A stretch of DNA of 7,406 bases from Candidatus Mcinerneyibacteriota bacterium (GTDB taxonomy: Bacteria > AUK180 > JAQVHJ01): positions 1 to 7,406 of the forward strand of contig DAOVMD010000142.1 in assembly GCA_030630935.1 (NCBI GenBank), given 5' to 3'. The first letter of the stretch is position 1, and the number at the start of each line of letters is the position of its first letter. Below the pieces are notes generated by a model, which was not told where the DNA came from, searched no databases, and worked only from the letters and a program-made list of their open reading frames with translations. This document shows, one piece after another, positions 1-6,487 of the stretch. Both the position numbers and the translations under genes were made by a program.

Positions 1-1337
1 ATGTTTTTGTAATGTTACCTTCCTGTGTTCCTGCTACGAATTTCGAGACTTCAGGTGCAGCATTAAAAGCATTTGACCTTCATCCATTAATGAAGGAGAA
101 GTGGGTAGTAGGTTTAGGTGAGATGATGAATTTTCCCGGCGTATTAAATAAGGATCCCGTTGTACTTGACAAGATTTCAATTGCGATGGGCGAGCGTATT
201 GATGGTCATGCTCCCGGTTTATCTGGGAAGCAGTTAAATGCATATATTTCAGTAGGAATAACCTCAGATCATGAATGTACCGTCAAAGAAGAAGCTCTTG
301 AAAAGTTGCAGAAGGGAATGTATATAATGATAAGGGAGGGTACTGCGACTAAGAACCTTGAAGCGTTATATCCTGTCATAAATGATTTTAATATTTCACG
401 AATTATGTTCTGTACAGATGACCGTCATCCTAATGATTTGTTAAATGAAGGGCATATTGATTTTATTATCCGTAAGGCAATTAAACTTGGGCTTGATCCA
501 ATCAAGGCGATTAGAATTGCAACATTAAATCCTGCTTTATACTTTCGTTTGGAGAAGCTTGGAGCGATTGCACCGGGCTATATGGCCGATCTTGTAATTT
601 TAAATAATCTTGAAGATTTAGATATTTATAAAGTCTTAAAAAACGGTAAATTTATTTCAGAAGGTAAAAAACTTACATTCATACCACCACAGTATCCCGA
701 GCTCAGGATCCGCGGTACGGTAAATATTAAATGGCTTGATGAGAAAGATTTCATGATCCCTGCAAAAGAGGGTAAGAAAGCGAATATAATTAAAATTATA
801 CCGAACCAGATTATTACAACTGCGATTAAGGACTATCCAAAAATTAAAGATGGTTATGTTGAACCTGATACTGAGAAAGATATTTTAATAATGGCAGTTG
901 TTGAAAGGCATCTTGCTTCGGGTAATATTGGTCTTGGCTTGGTAAAGGGATTTGGTTTAAAAGAAGGCGCGATTGCATCATCTGTTGCGCATGATTCTCA
1001 TAATATAATTGTAGTAGGAACCAATGCAAAAGATATTTTACGTGCAGTGATAAGGGTCCGCAGCAGGCAAGGCGGGCTTGTTTTTGCAAAAGATGGTGAG
1101 GTAGTAGAGAATTTACCCTTACCGATTGCGGGTTTAATGTCCAGGGAACCATTAGAAATTGTTCATGAAAAAATGGAAAGTCTAATAAAAGCAGTTCAAT
1201 CTGCAGGTTCTTCTTTAAGTGCTCCATTTATGCAGATGTCTTTCCTTGCATTACCGGTAATTCCTGAAATAAAATTAACTGATCAAGGTTTGTTTGATGT
1301 AATGCAATTTAAATATATTGATCTTTTTGAAGAATAG
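1..1337 (+). CDS. ade: Adenine deaminase, 5'-truncated by window edge
   Basis: The product hydrolyses adenine to hypoxanthine and ammonia in purine salvage, as a cytoplasmic metal-dependent amidohydrolase. The frame is open back to the left edge: the codons before the ATG at 12 read V-F-V, and VFVMLPSCVPAT matches an internal conserved stretch of the family. That ATG is therefore internal, and the real start lies outside the window. Bacterial AdeC proteins are about 575-600 residues, so roughly 130 N-terminal residues are missing. Counting from the ATG at 12, conserved blocks are GEMMNFPGV (36-44), DGHAPGLSG (64-72) with SDHE (85-88), FCTDDRHPNDLL (133-144), and GYMADLVIL (189-197), which closes the amidohydrolase part. 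The adenine-deaminase C-terminal domain follows, with GLGLVKGFGL (307-316), VAHDSHNIIVVGTN (325-338) and LPLPIAGLMS (368-377). The stop TAG is at 1335-1337, and a permease gene begins 7 bp later. The identity is secure. Any link between purine salvage and the transporter is inference. Confidence 0.93.
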   Translation, partial: VFVMLPSCVPATNFETSGAALKAFDLHPLMKEKWVVGLGEMMNFPGVLNKDPVVLDKISIAMGERIDGHAPGLSGKQLNAYISVGITSDHECTVKEEALEKLQKGMYIMIREGTATKNLEALYPVINDFNISRIMFCTDDRHPNDLLNEGHIDFIIRKAIKLGLDPIKAIRIATLNPALYFRLEKLGAIAPGYMADLVILNNLEDLDIYKVLKNGKFISEGKKLTFIPPQYPELRIRGTVNIKWLDEKDFMIPAKEGKKANIIKIIPNQIITTAIKDYPKIKDGYVEPDTEKDILIMAVVERHLASGNIGLGLVKGFGLKEGAIASSVAHDSHNIIVVGTNAKDILRAVIRVRSRQGGLVFAKDGEVVENLPLPIAGLMSREPLEIVHEKMESLIKAVQSAGSSLSAPFMQMSFLALPVIPEIKLTDQGLFDVMQFKYIDLFEE

Positions 1338-1344
1338 GTGAAAC

Positions 1345-2310
1345 ATGAATTCAAAAATGAATAAACTACTAAACAAGGGTTGGTTTTTAGCACTCATCTT
1401 TTTAGGACCTGCATTTTTGTTCCTAATGGTTTTTAAGATTATACCTATAATTTATGCATTGATTATTTCAATGTCCGATTATGAATTCAAATTTTCTGGT
1501 ATAGTATGGTTTAAAAATTATATTCTTGTTTTCAAAGATGCAAAGTTCTGGCAAGCCTTAGTTAATACTTTCTGGTATGTTTGTTTATCAATACCATTGA
1601 CATTAGTAATATCATTATTTTTTGCAGTGCTATTAAACTTAGGAATTAAAGCTCGAAGTTTCTTTAGAACTTCCTATTTTCTGCCGTATATTACTTCAAT
1701 GGTTGCAGCTGCAATTGTTTGGAAAGCTTTGTATCATCCTACTGATGGGGGAGTTATAAACTCAATTCTGGGGATAGTTAACATTAACCCGCTGTTATGG
1801 CTGGAAGAACCCCGCGGGATATTTAATATGATGTTTAATTTAAATCTTCCGGGTGCATTAGGAGGACCCAGTTTAGCACTATTCGCAATTATCCTCTTCA
1901 GTGCATGGAAGGTCATGGGATACCAGGTAGTAATCTTACTCGCAGGTCTCCAAAATGTTCCTCATGAGTTATATGAAGCTGCAAGAATTGACGGAGCAAA
2001 TAGAATTCAGCAATTCTTTAAAATTACATTACCGTTATTAACACCAACTTTATATTTTCTGGTGATTACATCGACAATATTTTCGTTTAGAGTATTCGCC
2101 CCGATTTATATGATGACCGGTGGTGAAGCTGGTGGAGCACCGGATGGAACAACGTTAGTAACTGCATTTTATATGTATCAATGGGCTTTTGCTCCCGGGT
2201 ATAATGATTTCGGATATGCCGCATCAATGGCATTTATCCTATTCTTTATCATTCTTGCATTCACATGGGTACAGCGTAAGTTCAGTGAGAAAAAGATTCA
2301 CTATCAATAA
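1345..2310 (+). CDS. ABC sugar-type transporter permease, MalF/UgpA-like
   Basis: This 321-residue inner-membrane protein is one of the two permease subunits of a carbohydrate-type (CUT1-like) ABC importer. Hydrophobic segments lie near residues 13-42, 73-98, 110-129, 175-200, 230-252 and 291-310, the usual six-helix pattern with a cytoplasmic N-terminus. The EAA loop that docks on the ATPase is clear: EAARIDGA at 211-218, followed by KITLPLLTP at 226-234. Other family signatures are GPAFLFL (21-27), RTSYFLPY (108-115) and WKALYHP (126-132). The length is ordinary, and the large extra periplasmic loop of E. coli MalF is absent. The ATG at 1345 has an AGGTG just upstream with short spacing; the next in-frame ATG, at 1357, has no such site. 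The gene sits 7 bp after adenine deaminase and 11 bp before the partner permease. The substrate cannot be read from the sequence; sugars, polyols and glycerol-3-phosphate are the usual range. Confidence 0.92.
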   Translation: MNSKMNKLLNKGWFLALIFLGPAFLFLMVFKIIPIIYALIISMSDYEFKFSGIVWFKNYILVFKDAKFWQALVNTFWYVCLSIPLTLVISLFFAVLLNLGIKARSFFRTSYFLPYITSMVAAAIVWKALYHPTDGGVINSILGIVNINPLLWLEEPRGIFNMMFNLNLPGALGGPSLALFAIILFSAWKVMGYQVVILLAGLQNVPHELYEAARIDGANRIQQFFKITLPLLTPTLYFLVITSTIFSFRVFAPIYMMTGGEAGGAPDGTTLVTAFYMYQWAFAPGYNDFGYAASMAFILFFIILAFTWVQRKFSEKKIHYQ

Positions 2311-2315
2311 AGGAG
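2311..2315 (+). promoter_or_regulatory. Ribosome binding site deciding a TTG start
   Basis: AGGAG begins directly after the stop codon of the upstream permease and lies 6 nt before the TTG at 2322. This spacing supports TTG initiation of the MalG-type permease over the unsupported ATG at 2349. Confidence 0.75.
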
Positions 2316-2321
2316 AATAAA

Positions 2322-3491
2322 TTGAAAGATGCAACTGAAAAATTATATATGCATGAAAAGATTCTATTTTATCTAGTCTTATCGTTGGGGTTGATCGTTG
2401 CAATTTATCCTTTTTTCTGGATGGTTGTAACATCTGTCAAAACTGATAAAGAAGCTATCTCAAATCCCCTTGCATTACCCACACATATTTTTAAGAATAC
2501 TGTTGGTGTTAAAATTGAAGAAAAACTAAAACAGGAATCGGAGAATTTTCAACCGGTTCAATTTAAAGAGAAAAAACTTCCTGTTTATTTAAAAGCAGCA
2601 AAAAAAGATTTAATAATGGGAGTTGTGAAAATAAAAGCTGAGATTGACGAGAATGGAAATATTACAAAATCAAAGATTGCATTTTCAAATACATATTTTA
2701 AAGCTCTCGAGCAAGAGGTTTTATCAGCATTCAACGAATCGAAATTCAAACCTGCAACCCTTGATGGTAAATCGGTTCCAGTGAAGATTAATGTAACATA
2801 TCAATTTACTCTGGCAGGAATTTATAACTTCAAAAGAGTTTTCCATGAGGAGCCCTATTTCTTCAGGTTCTTTTTAAATAGTGTATTTGTTGCGGTTATC
2901 TCAACAATATTAAGTCTTTTCTTAACTGCAATGGCAGCATTTGCATTTGCCCGGCTTGAGTTCAAAGGTAAGGAGTTTATATTTACCATGTTCCTTGCAA
3001 CAATGATGATTCCGGCACAGATGCTGTTAATTCCAAATTTCTTAATTGTTGCAAAGGTTCTTAAGCTCTACGACACGTATGCAGCTTTAATTCTACCCGG
3101 ACTTGCAAATGTTTTTAATATTTTCTTATTACGTCAATTTTTTAAAGCAATCCCGCAGGATCTATTTGATGCGGCATCAATTGATGGAGCTAATACCTGG
3201 AGTGCTTTCTGGAAGATTTGCATACCATTATCAAAAACAATTTTAGTGACGACAGGTTTATTTGCATTTATTTTTCAGTGGAATTCTTTTATTTGGCCTT
3301 TGATAATCCCGACGTCTCCTGAAATTAGACCTATTCAAGTTGGGTTATCAACATTCTCCAGCCAGGCCGGGTCTGATTGGAATCTTCTCATGGCAGCGTC
3401 ATTTATTACGATTTTCCCATTAGTAATTCTTTATTTCTTTGCTCAGAAACAACTCATTCAGAGTTTGGCAAGAACAGGGCTGAAAGGGTAG
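2322..3491 (+). CDS. ABC sugar-type permease, MalG/UgpE-like, with TonB-C-like insert
   Basis: This is the second permease subunit of the importer, and at 389 residues it is about 100 longer than the usual 270-290. Helix 1 is at about 14-36 and ends in the family pattern YPFFWMVVTSVKT. The normal MalG core resumes at RFFLNSVFVAV (182-192), with later helices near 184-208, 218-242, 252-275, 302-322 and 354-374. The EAA loop reads DAASIDGA (283-290), followed by KICIPLSKT (298-306). Between helix 1 and helix 2, residues about 58-165 form an extra region whose core (85-163) resembles a TonB C-terminal domain. A MalG-type N-terminus is cytoplasmic, so this insert should be periplasmic. The chosen start is TTG at 2322, because AGGAG at 2311-2315 sits 6 nt upstream; the next in-frame ATG (2349) would remove nine residues and lacks such a site. 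The frame is unbroken and both flanks are MalG-type, so this is an internal domain insertion, not a join of two neighbouring genes. The stop lies 5 bp before the binding-protein ATG. Confidence 0.9.
   Translation: MKDATEKLYMHEKILFYLVLSLGLIVAIYPFFWMVVTSVKTDKEAISNPLALPTHIFKNTVGVKIEEKLKQESENFQPVQFKEKKLPVYLKAAKKDLIMGVVKIKAEIDENGNITKSKIAFSNTYFKALEQEVLSAFNESKFKPATLDGKSVPVKINVTYQFTLAGIYNFKRVFHEEPYFFRFFLNSVFVAVISTILSLFLTAMAAFAFARLEFKGKEFIFTMFLATMMIPAQMLLIPNFLIVAKVLKLYDTYAALILPGLANVFNIFLLRQFFKAIPQDLFDAASIDGANTWSAFWKICIPLSKTILVTTGLFAFIFQWNSFIWPLIIPTSPEIRPIQVGLSTFSSQAGSDWNLLMAASFITIFPLVILYFFAQKQLIQSLARTGLKG
2574..2810 (+). other. TonB C-terminal-like domain inside the MalG-type permease
   Basis: This region covers residues 85-163 of the permease. 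What I see is an N-terminal LPVYLKAAK, like the P-x-Y-P-x-x-A opening of TonB_C. Then comes GVVKIKAEIDENGNITKSK, like the G-x-V-x-V-x-x-x-I-D-x-x-G-x-V strand pair, followed by IAFSN. A helix pattern ALEQEVLSAF leads to KFKPATLDGKSVPV (the F-x-P-A-x-x-x-G-x-P-V block), and a final strand INVTYQF ends the domain. These elements occur in the order and spacing of the TonB C-terminal family, which folds as a small alpha/beta domain in the periplasm. A charged, helix-prone linker (residues about 63-84, with EEKLKQESENF) precedes it. The family assignment is pattern recognition without a profile search. A role in contacting an outer-membrane receptor or the binding protein is inference. Confidence 0.82.
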
Positions 3492-3496
3492 TGAAT

Positions 3497-4753
3497 ATGA
3501 AACTAAAAAATCTCACAAAGTTTATTATTATAATTCTGATTGCATTCTTTATATTTTCAAGCTGCAACAGGAATAAAAAAGACGATAAGACCTTAATTTT
3601 CTGGCATGTTATGGGCGGACGAATTCTTGGTGACGCATTAAATGAACTTGTAGATAAGTATAATGCTACCAATCCGGAATATAAAGTTGTTGCAATTCAT
3701 AAAGGTAAATACAGTTCATTAATCCAATCAATTATGGCATCAATCCCAGCAGACATGCTTCCTGATATTACACAAGCATACGAATCCTGGATCACTAAAA
3801 TGGATACAGCAGATGTTGTTGTATGTCTCGACGATTATTTGGAAGATAAAACGATACTTGATGATTTCTACCCGGTACTTTATCGAAACAGTATGTACGA
3901 CGGTAGATTTTTATCCATGCCTTTTAATAAAAGTGTTTATGTGATGTATTATAATAAAGATATGTTTGAACTTCATGACAAAACCCCGCCTAAAACGTGG
4001 GATGAATTCTATGATTTATGTAAGTATTTCACAAAAGATGAAGATAATGACGGGAACCCGGAACGTGTAGGATTTGCTTTTATTCCATCAAACGGATTGT
4101 ATTTAACATTATTTAAATCTTTTGGCGGAGAAATTTCTGATGACCCGCAATCTTTTCTTAACCTGGATTCACCAGCTGGCTTAAAAGCATTTACATTCTT
4201 ACATGATTTGCTACATAAAGAACGTTCAATTAAAAGATTTTCAGGTTATGAATTTCAGAATGATTTTGCACAGGAAAAGGCAGCAATGATTATTACATCC
4301 TGCGTATCACGGTCTTATTTTGAGAAAAAATTAAATTTCAAGTTAGGTATTGCGCCCTTACCCGGGGATAAAGTTGCAACAACAGTTCTTCAGGGAACCA
4401 ACCTTGTAATCTGTAAGAGCAACCCTGAGCGTGAGCGTGCAGCATTTAAATTCCTTAAGTTCTTGATGGAACCTGAGAATGTTGCATTTTGGGCTATCAG
4501 AACAAAGTATGTACCTGTAAGACGTTCAGCTTTGGAGACAGAAATCTACAAAGATGCTTTAGAAAAGGATCCGCTGCTGGCTGTACCGCTTGAGCAGTTA
4601 AATGAATCATTCTTTGAACCAAGAGTAATTCAATGGTATCGGTGCAGAACAATTTTATCTGATACAATTGATAAGGTTGTTACGGACAGGAAAAAACCTA
4701 AAGAAGGTTTAGAATATGCAATTAAAAAAATAAAAAAGGAGATTCATCATTAA
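3497..4753 (+). CDS. Extracellular solute-binding lipoprotein of the ABC importer
   Basis: This 418-residue protein captures the substrate and delivers it to the two permeases encoded upstream. The start is ATG at 3497: it gives a clean lipoprotein signal, MKLKNLTK followed by a hydrophobic run (9-20) and a lipobox-like FSSC with Cys23 as the predicted lipidated residue. The same frame is open further upstream inside the permease gene, but starting there would place about 40 polar residues ahead of the signal. AAAGGG at 3483-3488 is a plausible ribosome site. Family 1 binding-protein features include LIFWHVMGG (33-41), YYNKDMF (151-157), PPKTWDEFYDL (164-174), DEDNDGNPERVGF (181-193), EKAAMIITS (260-268), GIAPLPG (284-290), and a C-terminal KFLKFLMEPENVAFWA (318-333) typical of UgpB/MalE relatives. 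The order permease-permease-binding protein is compact, with 5 bp separating this gene from the last permease. The ligand is not identifiable. Whether the lipid anchor is in the inner or outer membrane is also unknown; Asn, not Asp, follows the Cys. Confidence 0.92.
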   Translation: MKLKNLTKFIIIILIAFFIFSSCNRNKKDDKTLIFWHVMGGRILGDALNELVDKYNATNPEYKVVAIHKGKYSSLIQSIMASIPADMLPDITQAYESWITKMDTADVVVCLDDYLEDKTILDDFYPVLYRNSMYDGRFLSMPFNKSVYVMYYNKDMFELHDKTPPKTWDEFYDLCKYFTKDEDNDGNPERVGFAFIPSNGLYLTLFKSFGGEISDDPQSFLNLDSPAGLKAFTFLHDLLHKERSIKRFSGYEFQNDFAQEKAAMIITSCVSRSYFEKKLNFKLGIAPLPGDKVATTVLQGTNLVICKSNPERERAAFKFLKFLMEPENVAFWAIRTKYVPVRRSALETEIYKDALEKDPLLAVPLEQLNESFFEPRVIQWYRCRTILSDTIDKVVTDRKKPKEGLEYAIKKIKKEIHH

Positions 4754-4767
4754 TATTTTAATATTTT
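4752..4767 (+). repeat. Two tandem copies of AATATTTT
   Basis: The 27-bp spacer between the binding-protein gene and the chemoreceptor gene opens with a perfect 8-bp tandem duplication, beginning inside the stop codon. It is purely A+T and sits just before the chemoreceptor ribosome site. It could keep the translation start unstructured or be chance in an AT-rich genome. No convincing -35 element is placed to make it a promoter, and no terminator hairpin is present in this spacer, the largest in the window. Confidence 0.5.
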
Positions 4768-4773
4768 GGAGAG
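4768..4773 (+). promoter_or_regulatory. Ribosome binding site of the chemoreceptor gene
   Basis: GGAGAG lies 7 nt before the ATG at 4781. It overlaps an in-frame TTG at 4766, which therefore cannot use it, so the ATG is preferred as the start. Confidence 0.75.
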
Positions 4774-4780
4774 TAATTCA

Positions 4781-6487
4781 ATGAAAATTCGAAATCTAAA
4801 ATTTCGGTTAGGAATTAGAGTTCGCTTAATGATTGCAATTGTAGTACCATCTCTAATAATTATTTTAATCTTAACAGGGATTTATGGTAATAGAGAGAGA
4901 TCTACATTGCAAACTGAATATGAAAAACGTGTTATTTCGCTTGCTAAAATCTTAGCTCATTCCAGCCAGGTAGGAGTTTTAACTGCAGATAAATCATTTC
5001 TTGACCAACCTTTCTCAGGAATTTTTGAGTCAAATAAAGATTTGAAATATGCAGCAGCTTATGATTTAACCGGCAATGCTGTCATTTCCCGGGAGGAAGG
5101 GGAGGATATGGTTGTTCCATTAAGCATTCCTACAGATATCTTAACACAAATTAAAGATAAACCAATTTCCTTAGTATTTATCCAAAATAAATTAATGGTT
5201 TCTTATGAACCGATATTTCAAATTACTGATGAACAGAAAGAATTAATAGGTGTAATATACTTAGCTTTTTCTACTAAGTATATAGATGAGAGATCCAGAG
5301 CGACAAAAAAGACAGGTTATGCTCTGTTTGTTACTTTCTTTATTATTTGTATTATTATTGCATTGTTTTTTAGTCATATTTTGGTCACGCCAATTAAAAC
5401 CCTGGTTCAAAGGTTCAAAGAATTTGCTCAAGGCGAAGGTGATCTTACCAAGAGGATTGAGAAATTATCAAATGATGAATTAGGAGATCTAGGTGAGTGG
5501 TTTAATATTTATTTAGATAATACAGAAAAGATGGTGAGGAAGATTAAGGGTATTTCAAAATCCGTCTTATCATTTGCAGAGAATCTTTCAGCATCATCTG
5601 AAGAGATGTCTGCTTCTACTGAAGAAATATCTTCAACTATTCAGGAGATATCTGAAGGTATGAACAGGCAGACTGTTAAGGTTAAAGAATCAAATGATTT
5701 AGTAAGTCAGTTTCAGGATACTGCAAAGAACATTGCAGAGAACTCAAGAATTACAAATGAAATGTATAAGAAGATGAGTAAGATCGCTATTGAGAACCGG
5801 CAGGATATTGATAAATCTACCGCTGCATTAATGGAGATTAAAGAGGTTGTTGAAAATTCTGCAAAGGTCATTATGGAGTTAAATGATTTATCTCAACAGA
5901 TTGGGAATTTTGTAAATACGATCAAAGCAATTGCAAATCAAACAAATCTATTATCATTAAATGCATCAATTGAAGCAGCAAGAGCTGGTGAAGCAGGACG
6001 AGGTTTTGGAGTTGTTGCCGAACAGATTAAGAAACTTGCAACTGAATCAGCTGAAGCATCTGAAGAAGTTGAAACGATGATAGAGAAGGTTCAGGAACAG
6101 GTAGAAGAGGTTGTTGGAACAATGGCTGTTGGTGCAGAAAAGGTGAAGGGTGTTGGAGAGATGTCCAAGCGTTCAAAAAATGCTATGCAGATGGTTATGG
6201 AAGCAATTGCAAATGCAAAATTAAAGATTGAAGAAATCGAATCTATGACGAGTAATCAAGTTGCCGGAATTGAACAGATAGTTGAATCAATTACTGAGAT
6301 ATCTGCAATTGCAGAAGAGGGCGCTGCTGGTACAGAAGAAGCTTCCGCATCTACCGAAGAACAAGCTGCTTCCATGGAAGAACTTGCTGCATCTGCACTT
6401 GAACTTTCTAATATCGCCCGAGAATTAAAGGCTGAATTTGAAAAATTTACTACTAAAGTTGATCTTAAGGAGCAAAAATTTGAATAA
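4781..6487 (+). CDS. Methyl-accepting chemotaxis protein (transmembrane chemoreceptor)
   Basis: This 568-residue receptor would signal to the CheA/CheW array in response to a periplasmic stimulus. It has a basic N-terminus, helix 1 at about 17-36, a periplasmic sensor of about 140 residues (37-177), and helix 2 at about 178-200. A HAMP module follows (about 200-253, with [10 protein letters not shown] and [10 protein letters not shown]), then a long cytoplasmic coiled-coil signalling domain. The hairpin tip is canonical: [20 protein letters not shown] at 381-400, then [20 protein letters not shown] at 401-420. Glu/Ser/Thr-rich stretches around 269-285 and 517-535 look like methylation helices, with ASTEE occurring in both. 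The sensor contains [13 protein letters not shown] (91-103), a Cache/CHASE-like strand pattern, but I cannot name its ligand or subfamily. The C-terminus (LKEQKFE) lacks the NWETF-type CheR tether. The gene starts 27 bp after the binding-protein gene, so it may report on the same substrate, either directly or through the binding protein. That link is inference. No che genes are in the window. Confidence 0.95.
   Translation: MKIRNLKFRLGIRVRLMIAIVVPSLIIILILTGIYGNRERSTLQTEYEKRVISLAKILAHSSQVGVLTADKSFLDQPFSGIFESNKDLKYAAAYDLTGNAVISREEGEDMVVPLSIPTDILTQIKDKPISLVFIQNKLMVSYEPIFQITDEQKELIGVIYLAFSTKYIDERSRATKKTGYALFVTFFIICIIIALFFSHILVTPIKTLVQRFKEFAQGEGDLTKRIEKLSNDELGDLGEWFNIYLDNTEKMVRKIKGISKSVLSFAENLSASSEEMSASTEEISSTIQEISEGMNRQTVKVKESNDLVSQFQDTAKNIAENSRITNEMYKKMSKIAIENRQDIDKSTAALMEIKEVVENSAKVIMELNDLSQQIGNFVNTIKAIANQTNLLSLNASIEAARAGEAGRGFGVVAEQIKKLATESAEASEEVETMIEKVQEQVEEVVGTMAVGAEKVKGVGEMSKRSKNAMQMVMEAIANAKLKIEEIESMTSNQVAGIEQIVESITEISAIAEEGAAGTEEASASTEEQAASMEELAASALELSNIARELKAEFEKFTTKVDLKEQKFE
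6467..6472 (+). promoter_or_regulatory. Ribosome binding site inside the chemoreceptor 3' end
   Basis: AAGGAG, the strongest Shine-Dalgarno match in the window, is embedded in the last codons of the chemoreceptor gene, 7 nt before an in-frame TTG at 6480. It sets the start of the LipM-like gene at that TTG rather than at the upstream ATG at 6438, and points to translational coupling between the two genes. Confidence 0.8.

Noticed and set aside
844-1227. Minus-strand open frame of 127 codons opposite adenine deaminase
   Set aside because: It lies entirely within a strongly conserved gene, its translation is low-complexity Leu/Gln/His-rich, and it has no family resemblance. It is an antisense shadow.
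3377-3496. Upstream extension of the binding-protein reading frame into the MalG-type permease gene
   Set aside because: The extension would place about 40 polar residues ahead of an otherwise clean lipoprotein signal. The ATG at 3497 gives the expected basic, hydrophobic and lipobox order.
4766-4780. TTG at 4766 as the chemoreceptor start
   Set aside because: This codon overlaps the GGAGAG that serves the ATG at 4781 and has no ribosome site of its own.
4751-4780. Promoter or terminator in the largest intergenic gap
   Set aside because: TAATAT at 4751 resembles a -10 box, but no TTGACA-like element lies at the proper distance upstream. No GC-rich hairpin followed by T residues is present.
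5286-5483. Small plus-strand open frame inside the chemoreceptor helix 2/HAMP region
   Set aside because: It is an out-of-frame reading of a hydrophobic coding stretch with no ribosome site, and the receptor frame is clearly the real one.
5590-6400. Repeated Ser/Glu-rich ASTEE-type segments in the chemoreceptor as a novel repeat
   Set aside because: These are the expected heptad-based methylation helices on either side of the receptor hairpin, not a separate repeat element.
6438-6479. ATG at 6438 as the LipM-like start
   Set aside because: It lies within receptor codons without a ribosome site, while TTG at 6480 is preceded at 7 nt by AAGGAG and fits the family N-terminus.
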